Positions 35,070-44,869 of a stretch of 64,000 nt of DNA are shown here, piece by piece. The translations under genes were made by a program, and so were the position numbers. Location: the NCBI GenBank assembly GCA_964023275.1, contig OZ029929.1, forward strand, positions 5,805,935-5,869,934, given 5' to 3'. How positions within the stretch are numbered: position 1 is the stretch's first letter; each line of letters starts with the position of its first letter. The notes beneath the pieces were generated by a model that had not been told where the DNA came from, did not search any database, and saw nothing but the letters and a program-made list of their open reading frames with translations. Origin of the DNA: Norana najaformis (Eukaryota; Annelida; Clitellata; Crassiclitellata; Hormogastridae).

Positions 35070-35370
35070 CTAGTTCTATACAATACAACTTATATTTATA
35101 ACGCGCCTTAATAAAACAATGTCTTACTCAAAGGACGCGTTACAACATAATAAATAGTTATAGTACTTAGAGAATAAATGAGTCTTAAGTTTTAATTTAA
35201 ACGTATCTATTTCGGATAAATTCAGGTAAAGAGTTCCATTCAGCTGGACCAGCTACTTCAAACATTCTTTTACCAGACTGTAGGTTTCTGGTACCTGCCT
35301 TAGCAGAAAAGTCAGGTATTAAATACGAGCGCTCTAAGATCAGGCATCGAGGGAGAGGCCAACTCATCTC
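35070..35370 (-). mobile_element. CR1/L2-type LINE 3' end
   Basis: The minus strand reads RMFEVAGPAEWNSLPEFIRN near 35280-35225, followed by a 3' region ending in GGCGCGTTATAAATATAAG. The body upstream is truncated. Confidence 0.7.
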
Positions 35371-36139
35371 CCTTTAAAAGCCAAGATGTTTATTTAAGTA
35401 TTTAAAATTTATGTATTCAAGTTTTTGTAGTTTCATTCGGTTTTTAAATTTTTAAAATTTCTCCAAACTTTGTTAACAGAACAATTCAACTCCAAGTTCC
35501 ATAGTGCAGCACTGAACATTGCTACATCCGTGATGTTAATTAATTACATTTAGTTTTTAAACCATAAAATATACAAGCACAGATTTTGTTTTTACTTTCT
35601 ACAGTTAAACTAAAAACCTAATTTTGGACTTTCGTACGCTGTTGGGTGTTTCTAGGCAATCTAAAAACGTTGAACCTAAAAATACTACTTGCACGCTGGG
35701 AGTCCAGGAAGTCCAAACTACAAAAACAGGTGTCGATACGTACCTAACATTAGTTAAAAATCTTTCACAATTTATTTTTTCTACTATTATTAAACTTACT
35801 TTTGTCATTTTTATACCCCAATTTTTTGGCTAATATAAACAGGGTTTAACCCGAAAGAAAATCTTTCAACATAGGAGCAAGCTTAGCCAGAATTCTTTTG
35901 CAATCGGTTCCGCAGAAAGATGCGTGTATATTGACAATGTTTCTTTGTATTCGCAAGGTGGCAGCACGTTTTTAAAAAAGCCCATTAGATCAAATTTTGG
36001 CATTCGTTAGCAGGATCCTGTGCACATACTGCATTCATCACTACTGTTTGAACGGCTGTGGTTCTATATATGCCTCCTTGTATGTGTGTATGTATATGTT
36101 TTTGTTTGTGATTAATAATAATAATTTAAAAAAAATTAA
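35371..36139. other. No gene seen
   Basis: AT-rich, with one CTCF-like motif at 35938-35975 (TTCGCAAGGTGGCAGCACG). Confidence 0.45.
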
Positions 36140-36154
36140 TAATGGTATCTGCCA

Positions 36155-36400
36155 TACTGTCTACACTTACGCGACCGCAAACTCAGGGTTGCTTCTTCAC
36201 CACGGCGCTTACAGACAAGATCACGAGATTCGGAGGTGCAGCTAGTCGACCTGTTTTCAGTGTGCCAGCCTGGACGCCACAGCAGCTGTAGTTGCTCCAG
36301 CAACAATAGATTTGTTTCATAATTGAAGTGACGTAACAATAGATTTGTTTTATAATAATAATAATAATAAAATTAATAATAATAATAAAAATAATAATAA
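36155..36400 (+). mobile_element. RPDG-type retroelement, 3' end, plus orientation
   Basis: Reverse-oriented match to 31937-32115: GGGTTGCTTCTTCACCACGG through AACAATAGATTTGTTT (twice) and then ATAATAATAAT. It shows the same terminus and tail as the other two copies. Confidence 0.75.
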
Positions 36401-36530
36401 TTAGAAACTTCTAATGCGCCAGTGTCTAATGCACAAGGCATCAACCGATGGCACACCAAAGCCAAGCCACAATTAGGCCAGTATATCCAGAAGGTCAGTC
36501 CACAAGACAGAGAGGCCTATGGTGGATACC
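36395..36530 (-). mobile_element. Family-2 LINE 3' end
   Basis: TTAGAAACTTCTAATGCGCC, then GCACAAGGCATCAACCGATG and GGTCAGTCCACAAGACAGAG: the minus-strand form of the family-2 terminus. Confidence 0.7.
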
Positions 36531-37130
36531 GTATATACCCGCGTATTAGTCCGTCCGCGTATAAGTCGAAGTCGGATTTTAGACCGAAAATTTAGTACAA
36601 AATTCAAGACCCGCGTATAAGTCGATGATAAAAATTTAACGGTTAATCTAATCTGAATAATAAAAAAATTGTTGTTGTTGTTGTTGCAGTTTAAAGAAGA
36701 CATCAAAGACCGTGAAACCGACCTCCGTCGAACACAATGAATTATTTAACGTCATCATAACCTAATACGTTGATAACTATGCAGAGTTGTTTCACAATAT
36801 AGCAAAGTTTAATAAAACAATACATTATAATAATTAGCAAAATACAAAGATAATTATTAGCGAACATAATATTAAAATTTAATCATTGTCAATCTAACCG
36901 GCATTATGACAAAGAGAATTATTTAACGTTGTTTACAAATTAATTAAAACAAAAAATAATGCAACATTCAGAATTTAGTGGTTTTGATGATCTCTAAGTG
37001 TGTTTTGATGATCTCTAAGTGTGTTTTCTCTTGTGTTTTCCATAAGACAAACTGATCATTCCGTACAAGATAGTTTTGCAAATCATCAAAAAAAAACATC
37101 CTATACCTTCACAAACTTTTTTGTCACAGC
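36526..37130. other. Possible DNA-transposon end, then AT-rich sequence
   Basis: ATACCGTATATACCCGCGTA and CCGCGTATAAGTCGAAG followed by CCCGCGTATAAGTCGATG look like a transposon terminus with internal repeats, but I cannot find the other end. The rest is AT-rich with a (TTG)n run at 36669-36686. Confidence 0.35.
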
Positions 37131-37139
37131 ACTTTTGTA

Positions 37140-38798
37140 ATTAGAATTAGATTAACAAACAGCGCATAGATAAAGATCAATAAACAACGTATAGGTAAAG
37201 ATCAATAAACTACTTACCGATAGAGGTTAACAATATACAGATAAAGATCAATCAACAACGCACAGACAAAGATCAATCAACAATGCACAATTAAAAATCA
37301 ATAAACACTGTACAGTTAAAGATCAATCAACAATATACAGATAAAGATGTATTAACAAAGTAGATAAAGATCAATAAACAATATGCAGATAAAGATCAAT
37401 AAACAATATGCAGATAAAGATCAATAAACGATATGCAGAAAAAGATCAATAAACGATATGCAGAAAAAGATCAATAAACGATATGCAGATAAAGATCAAC
37501 AAACAATATGCAGACAAAGATGAATAAACAATATGCAGATAAAGATCAACAAACAATATGCAGACAAAGATGAATAAACAATATGCAGATAAAGATCAAC
37601 AAACAATATGCAGACAAAGATGAATAAACAATATGCAGATAAAGATCAATAAACAATATGCAGATAAAGATCAACAAACAATATGCAGATAAAGATCAAT
37701 AAACGATATGCAGATAAAGATCAATAAACGATATGCAGATAAAGATCAATAAACAATATGCAGATAAAGATCAATAAACAATATGCAGATAAAGATCAAT
37801 AAACGATATGCAGATAAAGATCAATAAACAATATGCAGATAAAGATCAATAAACGATATGCAGATAAAGATCAATAAACAATATGCAGATAAAGATCAAT
37901 AAACAATATGCAGATAAAGATCAATAAACGATATGCAGATAAAGATCAATAAACAATATGCAGATAAAGATCAATAAACGATATGCAGATAAAGATCAAT
38001 AAACAATATGCAGATAAAGATCAATAAACAATATGCAGATAAAGATCAATAAACGATATGCAGATAAAGATCAACAAACAATATGCAGATAAAGATCAAT
38101 AAACGATATGCAGATAAAGATCAACAAACAATATGCAGATAAAGATCAATAAACGATATGCAGATAAAGATCAATAAACAATATGCAGATAAAGATCAAT
38201 AAACAATATGCAGATAAAGATCAATAAACGATATGCAGATAAAGATCAATAAACAATATGCAGATAAAGATCAATAAACGATATGCAGATAAAGATCAAT
38301 AAACAATATGCAGATAAAGATCAATAAACAATATGCAGATAAAGATCAATAAACAATATGCAGATAAAGATCAACAAACAATATGCAGATAAAGATCAAT
38401 AAACGATATGCAGATAAAGATCAATAAACGATATGCAGATAAAGATCAATAAACAATATGCAGACAAAGATCAATAAACAATATGCAGATAAAGATCAAT
38501 AAACGATATGCAGATAAAGATCAATAAACAATATCAACAAACGATATGCAGAAAAAGATCAATAAACGATATGCAGAAAAAGATCAATAAACGATATGCA
38601 GATAAAGATCAATAAACAATATGCAGATAAAGATCAATAAACAATATGCAGATAAAGATCAATAAACAATATGCAGATAAAGATCAATAAACAATATGCA
38701 GATAAAGATCAATAAACAATATGCAGATAAAGATCAATAAACAATATGCAGATAAAGATCAACAAACAATATGCAGATAAAGATGAATAAACACAACC
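37140..38798. repeat. 25-bp satellite array, about 66 units
   Basis: Unit CAGATAAAGATCAATAAACA then ATATG, 25 bp, with an A/G variant in the ATAAAC(A/G)ATATG part. Units at the left end (37140-37340) are diverged; those from about 37360 are nearly identical. A 50-bp higher-order unit (AGACAAAGATGAAT alternating with AGATAAAGATCAAC) repeats three times at 37495-37645. A short deletion breaks the phase at 38531. The unit length is not a multiple of three and contains TAA, so it is not coding. Confidence 0.97.
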
Positions 38799-38823
38799 AC
38801 GGCATATTTATTTCTAATGCCTA

Positions 38824-39116
38824 TCATCTATTACATTCTCTCTCTCTCTCTCCTTTCTTCCGTCGAGCGCGTGCCGACGATGAGGTCTGAACGTTCAGAA
38901 GTAAGCAACACAGTTTGGAAAATGTATCCCTATAATAATTGTCAAGATTTGCCTTATCCAAGCATAGTTTAATGTGCTTGGCATATTTCTTGGCTCTATG
39001 CGTTTTACCAAGATCAAGATCAATTGTGACAGACAGCCATAGTGTGATAGGTAAGTTATCTGACAAACTTGCCCCTCTGTCAACAACCGTGCAGCCCTGA
39101 ACTGGATATTCAACAT
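38824..39116 (-). mobile_element. LINE endonuclease fragment
   Basis: The minus strand reads LSDNLPITLWLSVTIDLDLG and KANLDNYYRDTFSKLCCLLL, matching the SDHLPI end of the APE-type endonuclease domain and the linker before reverse transcriptase in CR1-like LINEs. It directly abuts the satellite. Confidence 0.6.
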
Positions 39117-39174
39117 TGCTATAAATCAGAAAATTGTCAACAAAGTATCACCTATAACCCAAAGCTGAATGGCA

Positions 39175-39480
39175 ATGTCGTAATCATAAGCTCAAGATTT
39201 CTACAGTGCCCAAAGAAAGCTAAGTAAGTATTTGTAATTGTACTTAGGAACTTCTAAAGCGCTGCTGTCTAATGCACAAGCAATCAACCGATGGTGCACC
39301 AAAGCCAAGCCACAATACAGTCAATACCCAGGTCAGTCCACAATACAGTTGCGGGAACCAGCTTATTCACGGATGCTCAGTCAGAACAAAATAGGTATGC
39401 AGTAGGGGTCGTATTTGGTTGCAGGTAAAGATCCAAGGGTAACACAGACAGACAGTCAAGCGGCAACGGTGGAAGACGTA
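39175..39480 (-). mobile_element. Family-1 LINE 3' end split by family-2 LINE
   Basis: Family-1 sequence (CGTAATCATAAGCTCAAGAT ... GAAAGCTAAGT) resumes at 39351 (TGCGGGAACCAGCTTATTCA). Between them lies a family-2 3' end (AACTTCTAAAGCGC...GCACCAAAGCCAAGCC). Confidence 0.75.
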
Positions 39481-39744
39481 CATTTCACATTAACTATCAA
39501 ACCATTTATAAAAACAGATTCATTTATAATCCTTCATAACTTGCTCAAGCAATTTGCAGCCAAGTGTCACTAAATAACAATTAAAACCCACCTACCGATA
39601 TTACTTTAGCATTGGAATATAAATTGAAAACATTCTTCCTGCTGACAAAATGTCCGGTGTTCACAGTTCTCACAAACAACAGAGTCTTTACACACTGGCA
39701 TGCAAACACTTAAGTCAAGTAATCAGACAAAATCAACTAAGAAC

Positions 39745-39865
39745 TGGCCAGAGACAATCAAGAGACGACCTTAGATGTTTGGAGAGGTTGTGGGACGAGG
39801 CAAGGAGGCCGGCGGTCGACAGAGATGGATGGAGAAGCAGCGTTGCCCAAAGTAAAGATCTGCAA
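39745..39865 (+). mobile_element. RTE-type LINE C-terminal scrap
   Basis: Reads DDLRCLERLWDEARRPAVDR and DGWRSSVA, the usual last residues of endonuclease/reverse-transcriptase LINEs (EARxLAxDRxxWR). Confidence 0.65.
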
Positions 39866-39936
39866 AGAAAGGACAAGATTACGTACTAGTAAGTAAGTAA
39901 TCATACAAATCCAAAACCAAATAATTATCTTCTTAC

Positions 39937-40038
39937 CTAAGCATTTAGTTTCATGCATGTGCCTTTTATTTACAAGGGAACCAACACCATCAGATGGACG
40001 TCCCTTGAGTACTTTCTGACCAACTACTGTATCCATGG
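39937..40038 (-). CDS. Candidate exon, unrecognised
   Basis: Between acceptor TTGGTTTCTCTTCATCAG and donor GTAAGAAG lies a 102-nt phase 1-1 segment reading MDTVVGQKVLKGRPSDGVGS and LVNKRHMHETKCL. Both splice signals are strong. It could be a first coding exon, or an alternative continuation of the gene at 43.85-44.67 kb, whose third exon also ends in phase 1. No family is recognised. Confidence 0.45.
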
Positions 40039-40625
40039 CTGATGAAGAGAAACCAAGATATTACTCGCTGGAATTGTTAAGAGTTAAGATCGTCAGATGA
40101 GAGCCAATGTTCCTGAACACAAACGAATCCCAATTCTGAACAAAAATCCGTAGGGATTTTCTCTGTCCAAAGAGAACCCTCCTTAGTATTTGCAATTACA
40201 GATTTATATAGCACCACTAAAAGAGAAAGTCATCCCAACCTGACAACAAAAAACTATGAAGTTTTCAAGCGCTTGCAGAAAAGAAGCAAAGTTAGGTCCA
40301 GAAGCTCATGTTGCAGGTTGCTAAGCAACTTAGGTAAGAAAGATGGAACAACCACAGTGAAGGGTTGCTAGCAAGCCATAAATTAAATTTAGTTTCCACA
40401 TTCTATTCGTGGTTGGCATTCTAAGGTAGACAAATTTACCAAATAATGAAAAGTAAGAATTAACCAGAATTAAGAATTCGGTTACAGCAATCTCTAAATA
40501 TAAACTCAGTGGAAACATTCAACCACACAGTCAATAATTTAGTTTCAAGAACTTTAGATCCAAAATGGCCATTCGATTACTGAAATGTGCATCACTTCTA
40601 CGTTCCTGATGTAGGCATTAGTATA
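40039..40625. other. No gene seen
   Basis: AT-rich sequence without a supported exon or repeat. Confidence 0.4.
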
Positions 40626-40629
40626 CTCA

Positions 40630-40880
40630 AGTAGCAGTCTAACATTTGCAGGTTCGAGCCTGCTGAGGGGTCTGGGTGGACAGGTCATTTGCCAAACGCA
40701 CCTCTGTCATCAAGCAGTGTAAGCTGAGAAATGAAAAGCAAGTCTCTCAAGGCACTGGCACCATGTCCAGGACCTTGGGATTTGTCAATTGCTGGCTCAA
40801 GGGCCAAAGTATGGGAGATGAATGCCACCCATATGTTCCAGCATGGGACTTGGTAACATTGTTCCTACTCAAACATTGTT
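40630..40880 (+). mobile_element. tRNA-derived SINE (SINE-R)
   Basis: A B-box-like GCAGGTTCGAGCCTGC at 40649-40664 is followed by a body with CCAGGACCTTGGGATTTGTC and TTGCTGGCTCAAGGGCC, shared with 29158-29290 and 55750-55990. The A box is weak. Confidence 0.6.
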
Positions 40881-41142
40881 GTTGTTGTTTGGAATTTGGG
40901 GGGGGGCACTCCTAACCAAGATGATGACCCTTACACAACATACATGATGTTATAGATCTCAGCTTGCCTTTTAGTGTGTGAAGTAGTGAAGTTTTCCTGT
41001 TAAAGTTGATGGTTTCCCAACGGTCACTGTCTTTCAGTCCTCATGGAGAAGCGCTGTGAGCCGTCTATCCAACCCCAGTCCCTGCCTTAAGCAGGATGAA
41101 GCAGGTAAGCATTTCCTGAGCTCTAGACCACCTTAAGGAAGT

Positions 41143-41270
41143 TTACTCTTCCTCCTCAGTTCTGCTGCTTGTTTCTATGCTCGTAGTTTTAATTCTTTCA
41201 GACTCATCAGTCTTGTTAGTACATTCGAGTTTCACTTTGGCTCTGGTTGGTCTTGGTTCTTCAGCAGGGC
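41143..41270 (-). CDS. Unrecognised gene, probable last exon
   Basis: After acceptor GATTTTTTACAG the minus strand reads PAEEPRPTRAKVKLECTNKT, DESERIKTTSIETSSRTEEE and a TAA at 41143-41145. It enters in phase 1, which matches the end of the exon at 43854-44152, so the two join in frame. The C terminus is polar and acidic. Family unknown. Confidence 0.55.
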
Positions 41271-41396
41271 CTGTAAAAAATCAGAAAAATTAAACGGACA
41301 AACTTTTTGCAGTATAACCCTATCATCAGTTTGACGACAACTGCATCTAAGTCTATATTATCATTATTGTTACTAATGTTATTTTTTATTTTTTTA

Positions 41397-41421
41397 CCTG
41401 AGGTAGAAATGATCCCTCAAG
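41397..41421 (-). other. Retroelement 3'-terminal hairpin
   Basis: On the minus strand CTTGAGG and CCTCAGG pair (one G-U) around GATCATTTCTA, just downstream of the RPDG-type copy at 41.49-42.2 kb and just before its A/T-rich tail. Confidence 0.55.
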
Positions 41422-41489
41422 AACTAAAAAATTAAGTTAGGAATATAAAATGATCTCTGAGAAATCAAGGCCTCGTCCCAGTAGTTTTC

Positions 41490-42200
41490 ACAGCCATCTG
41501 AAAAAGTGCCTCTGAATGCCATGACATTGTAACCCTAGACACCAACATAGAGGCGCTGGAAAAGAAAACGAGTCTCACGGTTGTCCCCAGCGACTGCAGA
41601 AATGCGACACCCCAACTCTGAAAGAAATTCTGTACCCTCAGCATTTATTGGACCAAGGGTCTCAAAGGCAATGGTAACAAACTTGTGGGTAGTAGGCAGA
41701 AGTGCATACTTTGCAGGCTTACAGGTTGCTCTTCTTCAGCTGCAGAACCTGCTGAAATTGCTGTCTGTGACAAGTAGGAGATGGCACAAGTATGGACCAT
41801 TGTAGCATCCCAGGTCATATATTTACCAGCCGTCCAAGGAACAAGTGTAGCACCATCGGGCCGCTTGCCGTCAGTCGCAGGAGACCCATTGGCTCCTACG
41901 TGCTTGGAACGTCTGCACTCTGGAGTGAGCGCCATACGATATCATTTATGGCATGATGGCGACTACAGCCTCCCTTAGATAGTTTGCAAACTAACCCATG
42001 GTGTAATTCTGGGCCAACAGCATCTCCACATCGACATGTATGGGGGTGACAAAGGTCAAGGTGCAGATGAAGACCAACTGCCACCCTCACCGCCTCATTA
42101 TCCAAACAGAGATCACAAGATGGAATTGGGAGCGCATTCAGCCATTCGCCAGAGTGAGGATAACAGACAGCAGCCACCCTAGCCCCATCCACAGGGTTTC
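41490..42200 (-). mobile_element. RPDG-type retroelement copy
   Basis: Minus-strand frames read HSGEWLNALPIPSCDLCLDN, a Cys/His cluster (CHPHTCRCG...HHGLVC...RHHAIND), then [36 protein letters not shown] and further on [15 protein letters not shown]. The order matches the 31.9-33.75 kb copy, with frame changes. Confidence 0.7.
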
Positions 42201-42225
42201 TGTTATCATCATTATCATTATTATT

Positions 42226-42370
42226 TAATAACTTCTATCACGCCAGTGTCTAATGGCCAAGGCATCATCCAATAGTGCATCAAAAGCAAGCTGCAATCTG
42301 GTCAATATCCAGCAGACAAGTCCACAGAGACAGAGAGGCAACCTACGGGGAATAAGCCAACTGAAAAGGC
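42226..42370 (-). mobile_element. Family-2 LINE 3' end
   Basis: AATAACTTCTATCACGCCAG, GGCCAAGGCATCATCC and TCAATATCCAGCAGACAAGT: a minus-oriented family-2 terminus. Confidence 0.65.
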
Positions 42371-43850
42371 AGTCTCAAGTTGAGAATGAAATAACACAAG
42401 TGACTGGTGTCTATTTGTGCTGCTGCTTACGTTATGTGATGCCTCTTCATCATAAGGTCTGTCTGAAAGGACATCTTCAGTGACGTTAGACAGATAACTG
42501 CTATCAATATTTCCGGCAGTTTTAATTTGTTACACTGCTGTGCTTACATTCTAGGAGTGTTTTATCATTTCCTGGGAGTTGCAGTGGACACATTTTCTGG
42601 TCGGATGCTTATTTTGAAAGATGTCCGTATTCAGACGTGTGATATCGTGCATCTGAAATACCTCACAAAAGCACTGAAGATAATGGCTTAGTCCACAATG
42701 TCCTGGCCTTAATCTAATTACTAATCTTTCCTAACTCCGTTCAAATGTATTAAGTTCTACCTTATTTACCACTGCCTCTGGAAATTTAGAGATTGTAGTG
42801 CAATCCTCCTCAATTCTGCCATACAGACAGGATGTCCTTATCTACATTGTTAGAAGCTGGCATTTCTCCTGATTCCAGAAGTAGAGGCAGAGTTCAACAA
42901 AGTCTGTTAAAATACTTGTACGTTCCAAACACTAGATCACTCACCATCTCTGTTCTGATGCGTTCAGAAGCAGATTCAGTTAACCTGGTTATCAGCTCTT
43001 GCTTTGCTTTGATATAAACAGATAGCCGCCATGTGCTCTGGCTTAGAAACTCTGACATTTACCCGATCATTTCTAACTGGAATGTTTAGATTCAGCCAAG
43101 ACATGTTATAGCAATGAATTGTTTCTCGTTCTAGGAGGGGCGGGACTTACCACAGGCAACTCTTCTCTCGCAGGACCTTGCAAAGAGCTGAAAGTTAGTT
43201 GCCTTCGCATAGAGTGACTGCCTACGCAAAGTAATCATCTGTGGTTCCCTTGGGTGGGTGGGTCTATTCAAAATAACAGAACTAATTACCAGTCTGCTGA
43301 GTAGACTTTCTAAACAGCACAACCTTTGCAAAGGTTACTTCATGTTACAGGGCTATGTTTACTACAATTTTGCATCAAGAGCATTTTTGTCACAGGTGGC
43401 ACGATTCCCTGGCAATTTGCACCGCATGGGATTCAGAAAAGCTTGAACTGCATGGCTTTACGACTCCGCAACAAACTGCCTTATGGTCAAAACAAAACGG
43501 CTGCAAACATAGCTACATATTCTTGTTATGCATTCCCTTACCCTCTAAGACCTTCAGCCAACAAAGACCCTATCAGGGATCATGGACCCATAAGACTGAG
43601 GTTCCATATGACAGAGCTCATTGGCGCGTACTCACCTTTTAGACCTCTTACATGTCCGAAACACATTCTCACCTGAATCTCTTGTTGAATCTCACCCTCC
43701 ATGATTCTGATGTCTACGTCACTTGGTTAAGTGCTGTTGATTGTTGATTTCTACAGTCCAGGCAAACAGTAAACTACATCATATAAATATCTGGTTATTT
43801 GAAAGGTTTAAGAAAGGAATGTTACAGCTTTCAAAGAATTTTAAATGCTT
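42371..43850. other. Intron, no feature supported
   Basis: Several open frames (for example 43326-43676 plus) show no motif or splice support. It lies between the exons ending at 43854 and starting at 41270 of the minus-strand gene. Confidence 0.4.
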
Positions 43851-43853
43851 AAC

Positions 43854-44152
43854 CCGTTGGTTGAATTTTCCCTACACGTCCAAAATCCTTTAATATAGCA
43901 TCACGAATATGTTGATGAGCATTTCTCAGCCACATCAGATTTTCTGAGGTGTCTTTCATATATGCTACTCGATTGAATCATGCTGCATGTCTACTTGAAT
44001 CGCTTACTACCCGCTTCTTTTGTGCAGTTGCCTTATGCTTCAGATGGACCGCTTTACTGCAGTCAGTGTCACTAATTGCCATGTCCATTTCTTCCACATT
44101 TTGCCTAGCTGGATAATTACTCACCACAGTGCGTGCTGATCCACCATCCTCA
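43854..44152 (-). CDS. Unrecognised gene, exon 3 (in-frame TGA)
   Basis: After acceptor AAGTTTACACCAG the minus strand reads EDGGSARTVVSNYPARQNVE, EMDMAISDTDCSKAVHLKHK, ATAQKKRVVSDSSRHAA, then TGA (43978-43980), then FNRVAYMKDTSENLMWLRNA, HQHIRDAILKDFGRVGKIQP. The donor GTTAAG follows in phase 1. Coding character is similar on both sides of the TGA, which would be CGA with a single change. No SECIS-type context was looked for. The C-terminal half looks helical. Nonsense mutation, missed micro-intron or sequence error are all possible. Confidence 0.5.
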
Positions 44153-44374
44153 CTGGTGTAAACTTAACGTAAATTTCCTAAATTTCTCAGTGCAGAACAA
44201 AGCCGTGACAGAAAGACCAGCTTAACCACCAGTGCTATACCAAATCAAGTCAATAAAAGCCATACTGTTTGGTCAGTTTTGGTGCCAGGTCAGACATCAG
44301 TGCTACGGTGTTAATCACTGGTAATGATGGTGTAAAAGTCATCTACCCCTAGTATAAAAGAAACAGAAATATAC

Positions 44375-44463
44375 CACCACGTCCACCAGCCATGTCGAGG
44401 TATTCGTTGTTCCAAATATTCTTCTTCATCTGCCATTTCACTCTTCAACTTGTTCCCTTGAAT
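44375..44463 (-). CDS. Unrecognised gene, exon 2
   Basis: Acceptor TTGTTGTTTTGATTCAG is followed by IQGNKLKSEMADEEEYLEQR and IPRHGWWTW. Two donor choices three bases apart (GTGGTA, GTATAT) both leave phase 2, compatible with the next exon at 44152. The upstream join to 44589 is phase 0. An acidic, basic and Trp-rich stretch; no known domain. Confidence 0.5.
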
Positions 44464-44588
44464 CTGAATCAAAACAACAAAAATATTGTGAAAGGTAGGC
44501 CACAAAAGGATCACATAACACATAGGGGTGTAGATCCGTACCAAACATTGAAGGAACACGTCTTGCCCTTACCAGCTTTCCTGCTTAC

Positions 44589-44670
44589 TTCAACCAATTT
44601 TACTAATAAATCTGACCCAAAGAAACAATTTTCGAACACAGGTACAAGTGAAAACATTCCTTTACGATCG
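44589..44670 (-). CDS. Unrecognised gene, exon 1 of those visible
   Basis: 82 nt between acceptor CTTTACGCCAG and donor GTAAGC, reading DRKGMFSLVPVFENCFFGSD and LLVKLVE. It enters in phase 2 and leaves in phase 0, and is followed by a 125-nt intron. Earlier exons should lie above 44.7 kb, beyond the LINE at 44.87-47.04 kb. Not recognised. Confidence 0.45.
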
Positions 44671-44869
44671 CTGGCGTAAAGAGACTCGTGCAGCACGTTT
44701 CAAAAACCCAATTGTGTCAAATACCAAATTCGTCACGCGAATCCTATAATACAGCTCCCTGTACATCAGTCAGTCTGTGCATCTTTCTGTGCCTGTTATA
44801 TGCCCGAATATCTATCTCCCCTAGTGAACTTGGCTATAAAATGCGTACACTGACCGCACACTATTTCCA

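Noticed and set aside
36540-36640. Complete transposon starting at the CCCGCGTATAAGTCGA motif
   Set aside because: Only one end with internal repeats can be seen; no matching inverted end or target duplication was found.
37140-38798. Regular array resembling a CRISPR
   Set aside because: Units are contiguous 25-mers with no unique spacers, in a eukaryotic genome; it is a satellite.
40649-40664. B box of a tRNA gene
   Set aside because: The A box is degenerate and the downstream sequence is a repeat body rather than a tRNA 3' end.
43326-43676. 116-codon plus-strand gene
   Set aside because: No recognisable motif, no splice or start context, and overlapping frames of equal length; left unassigned.
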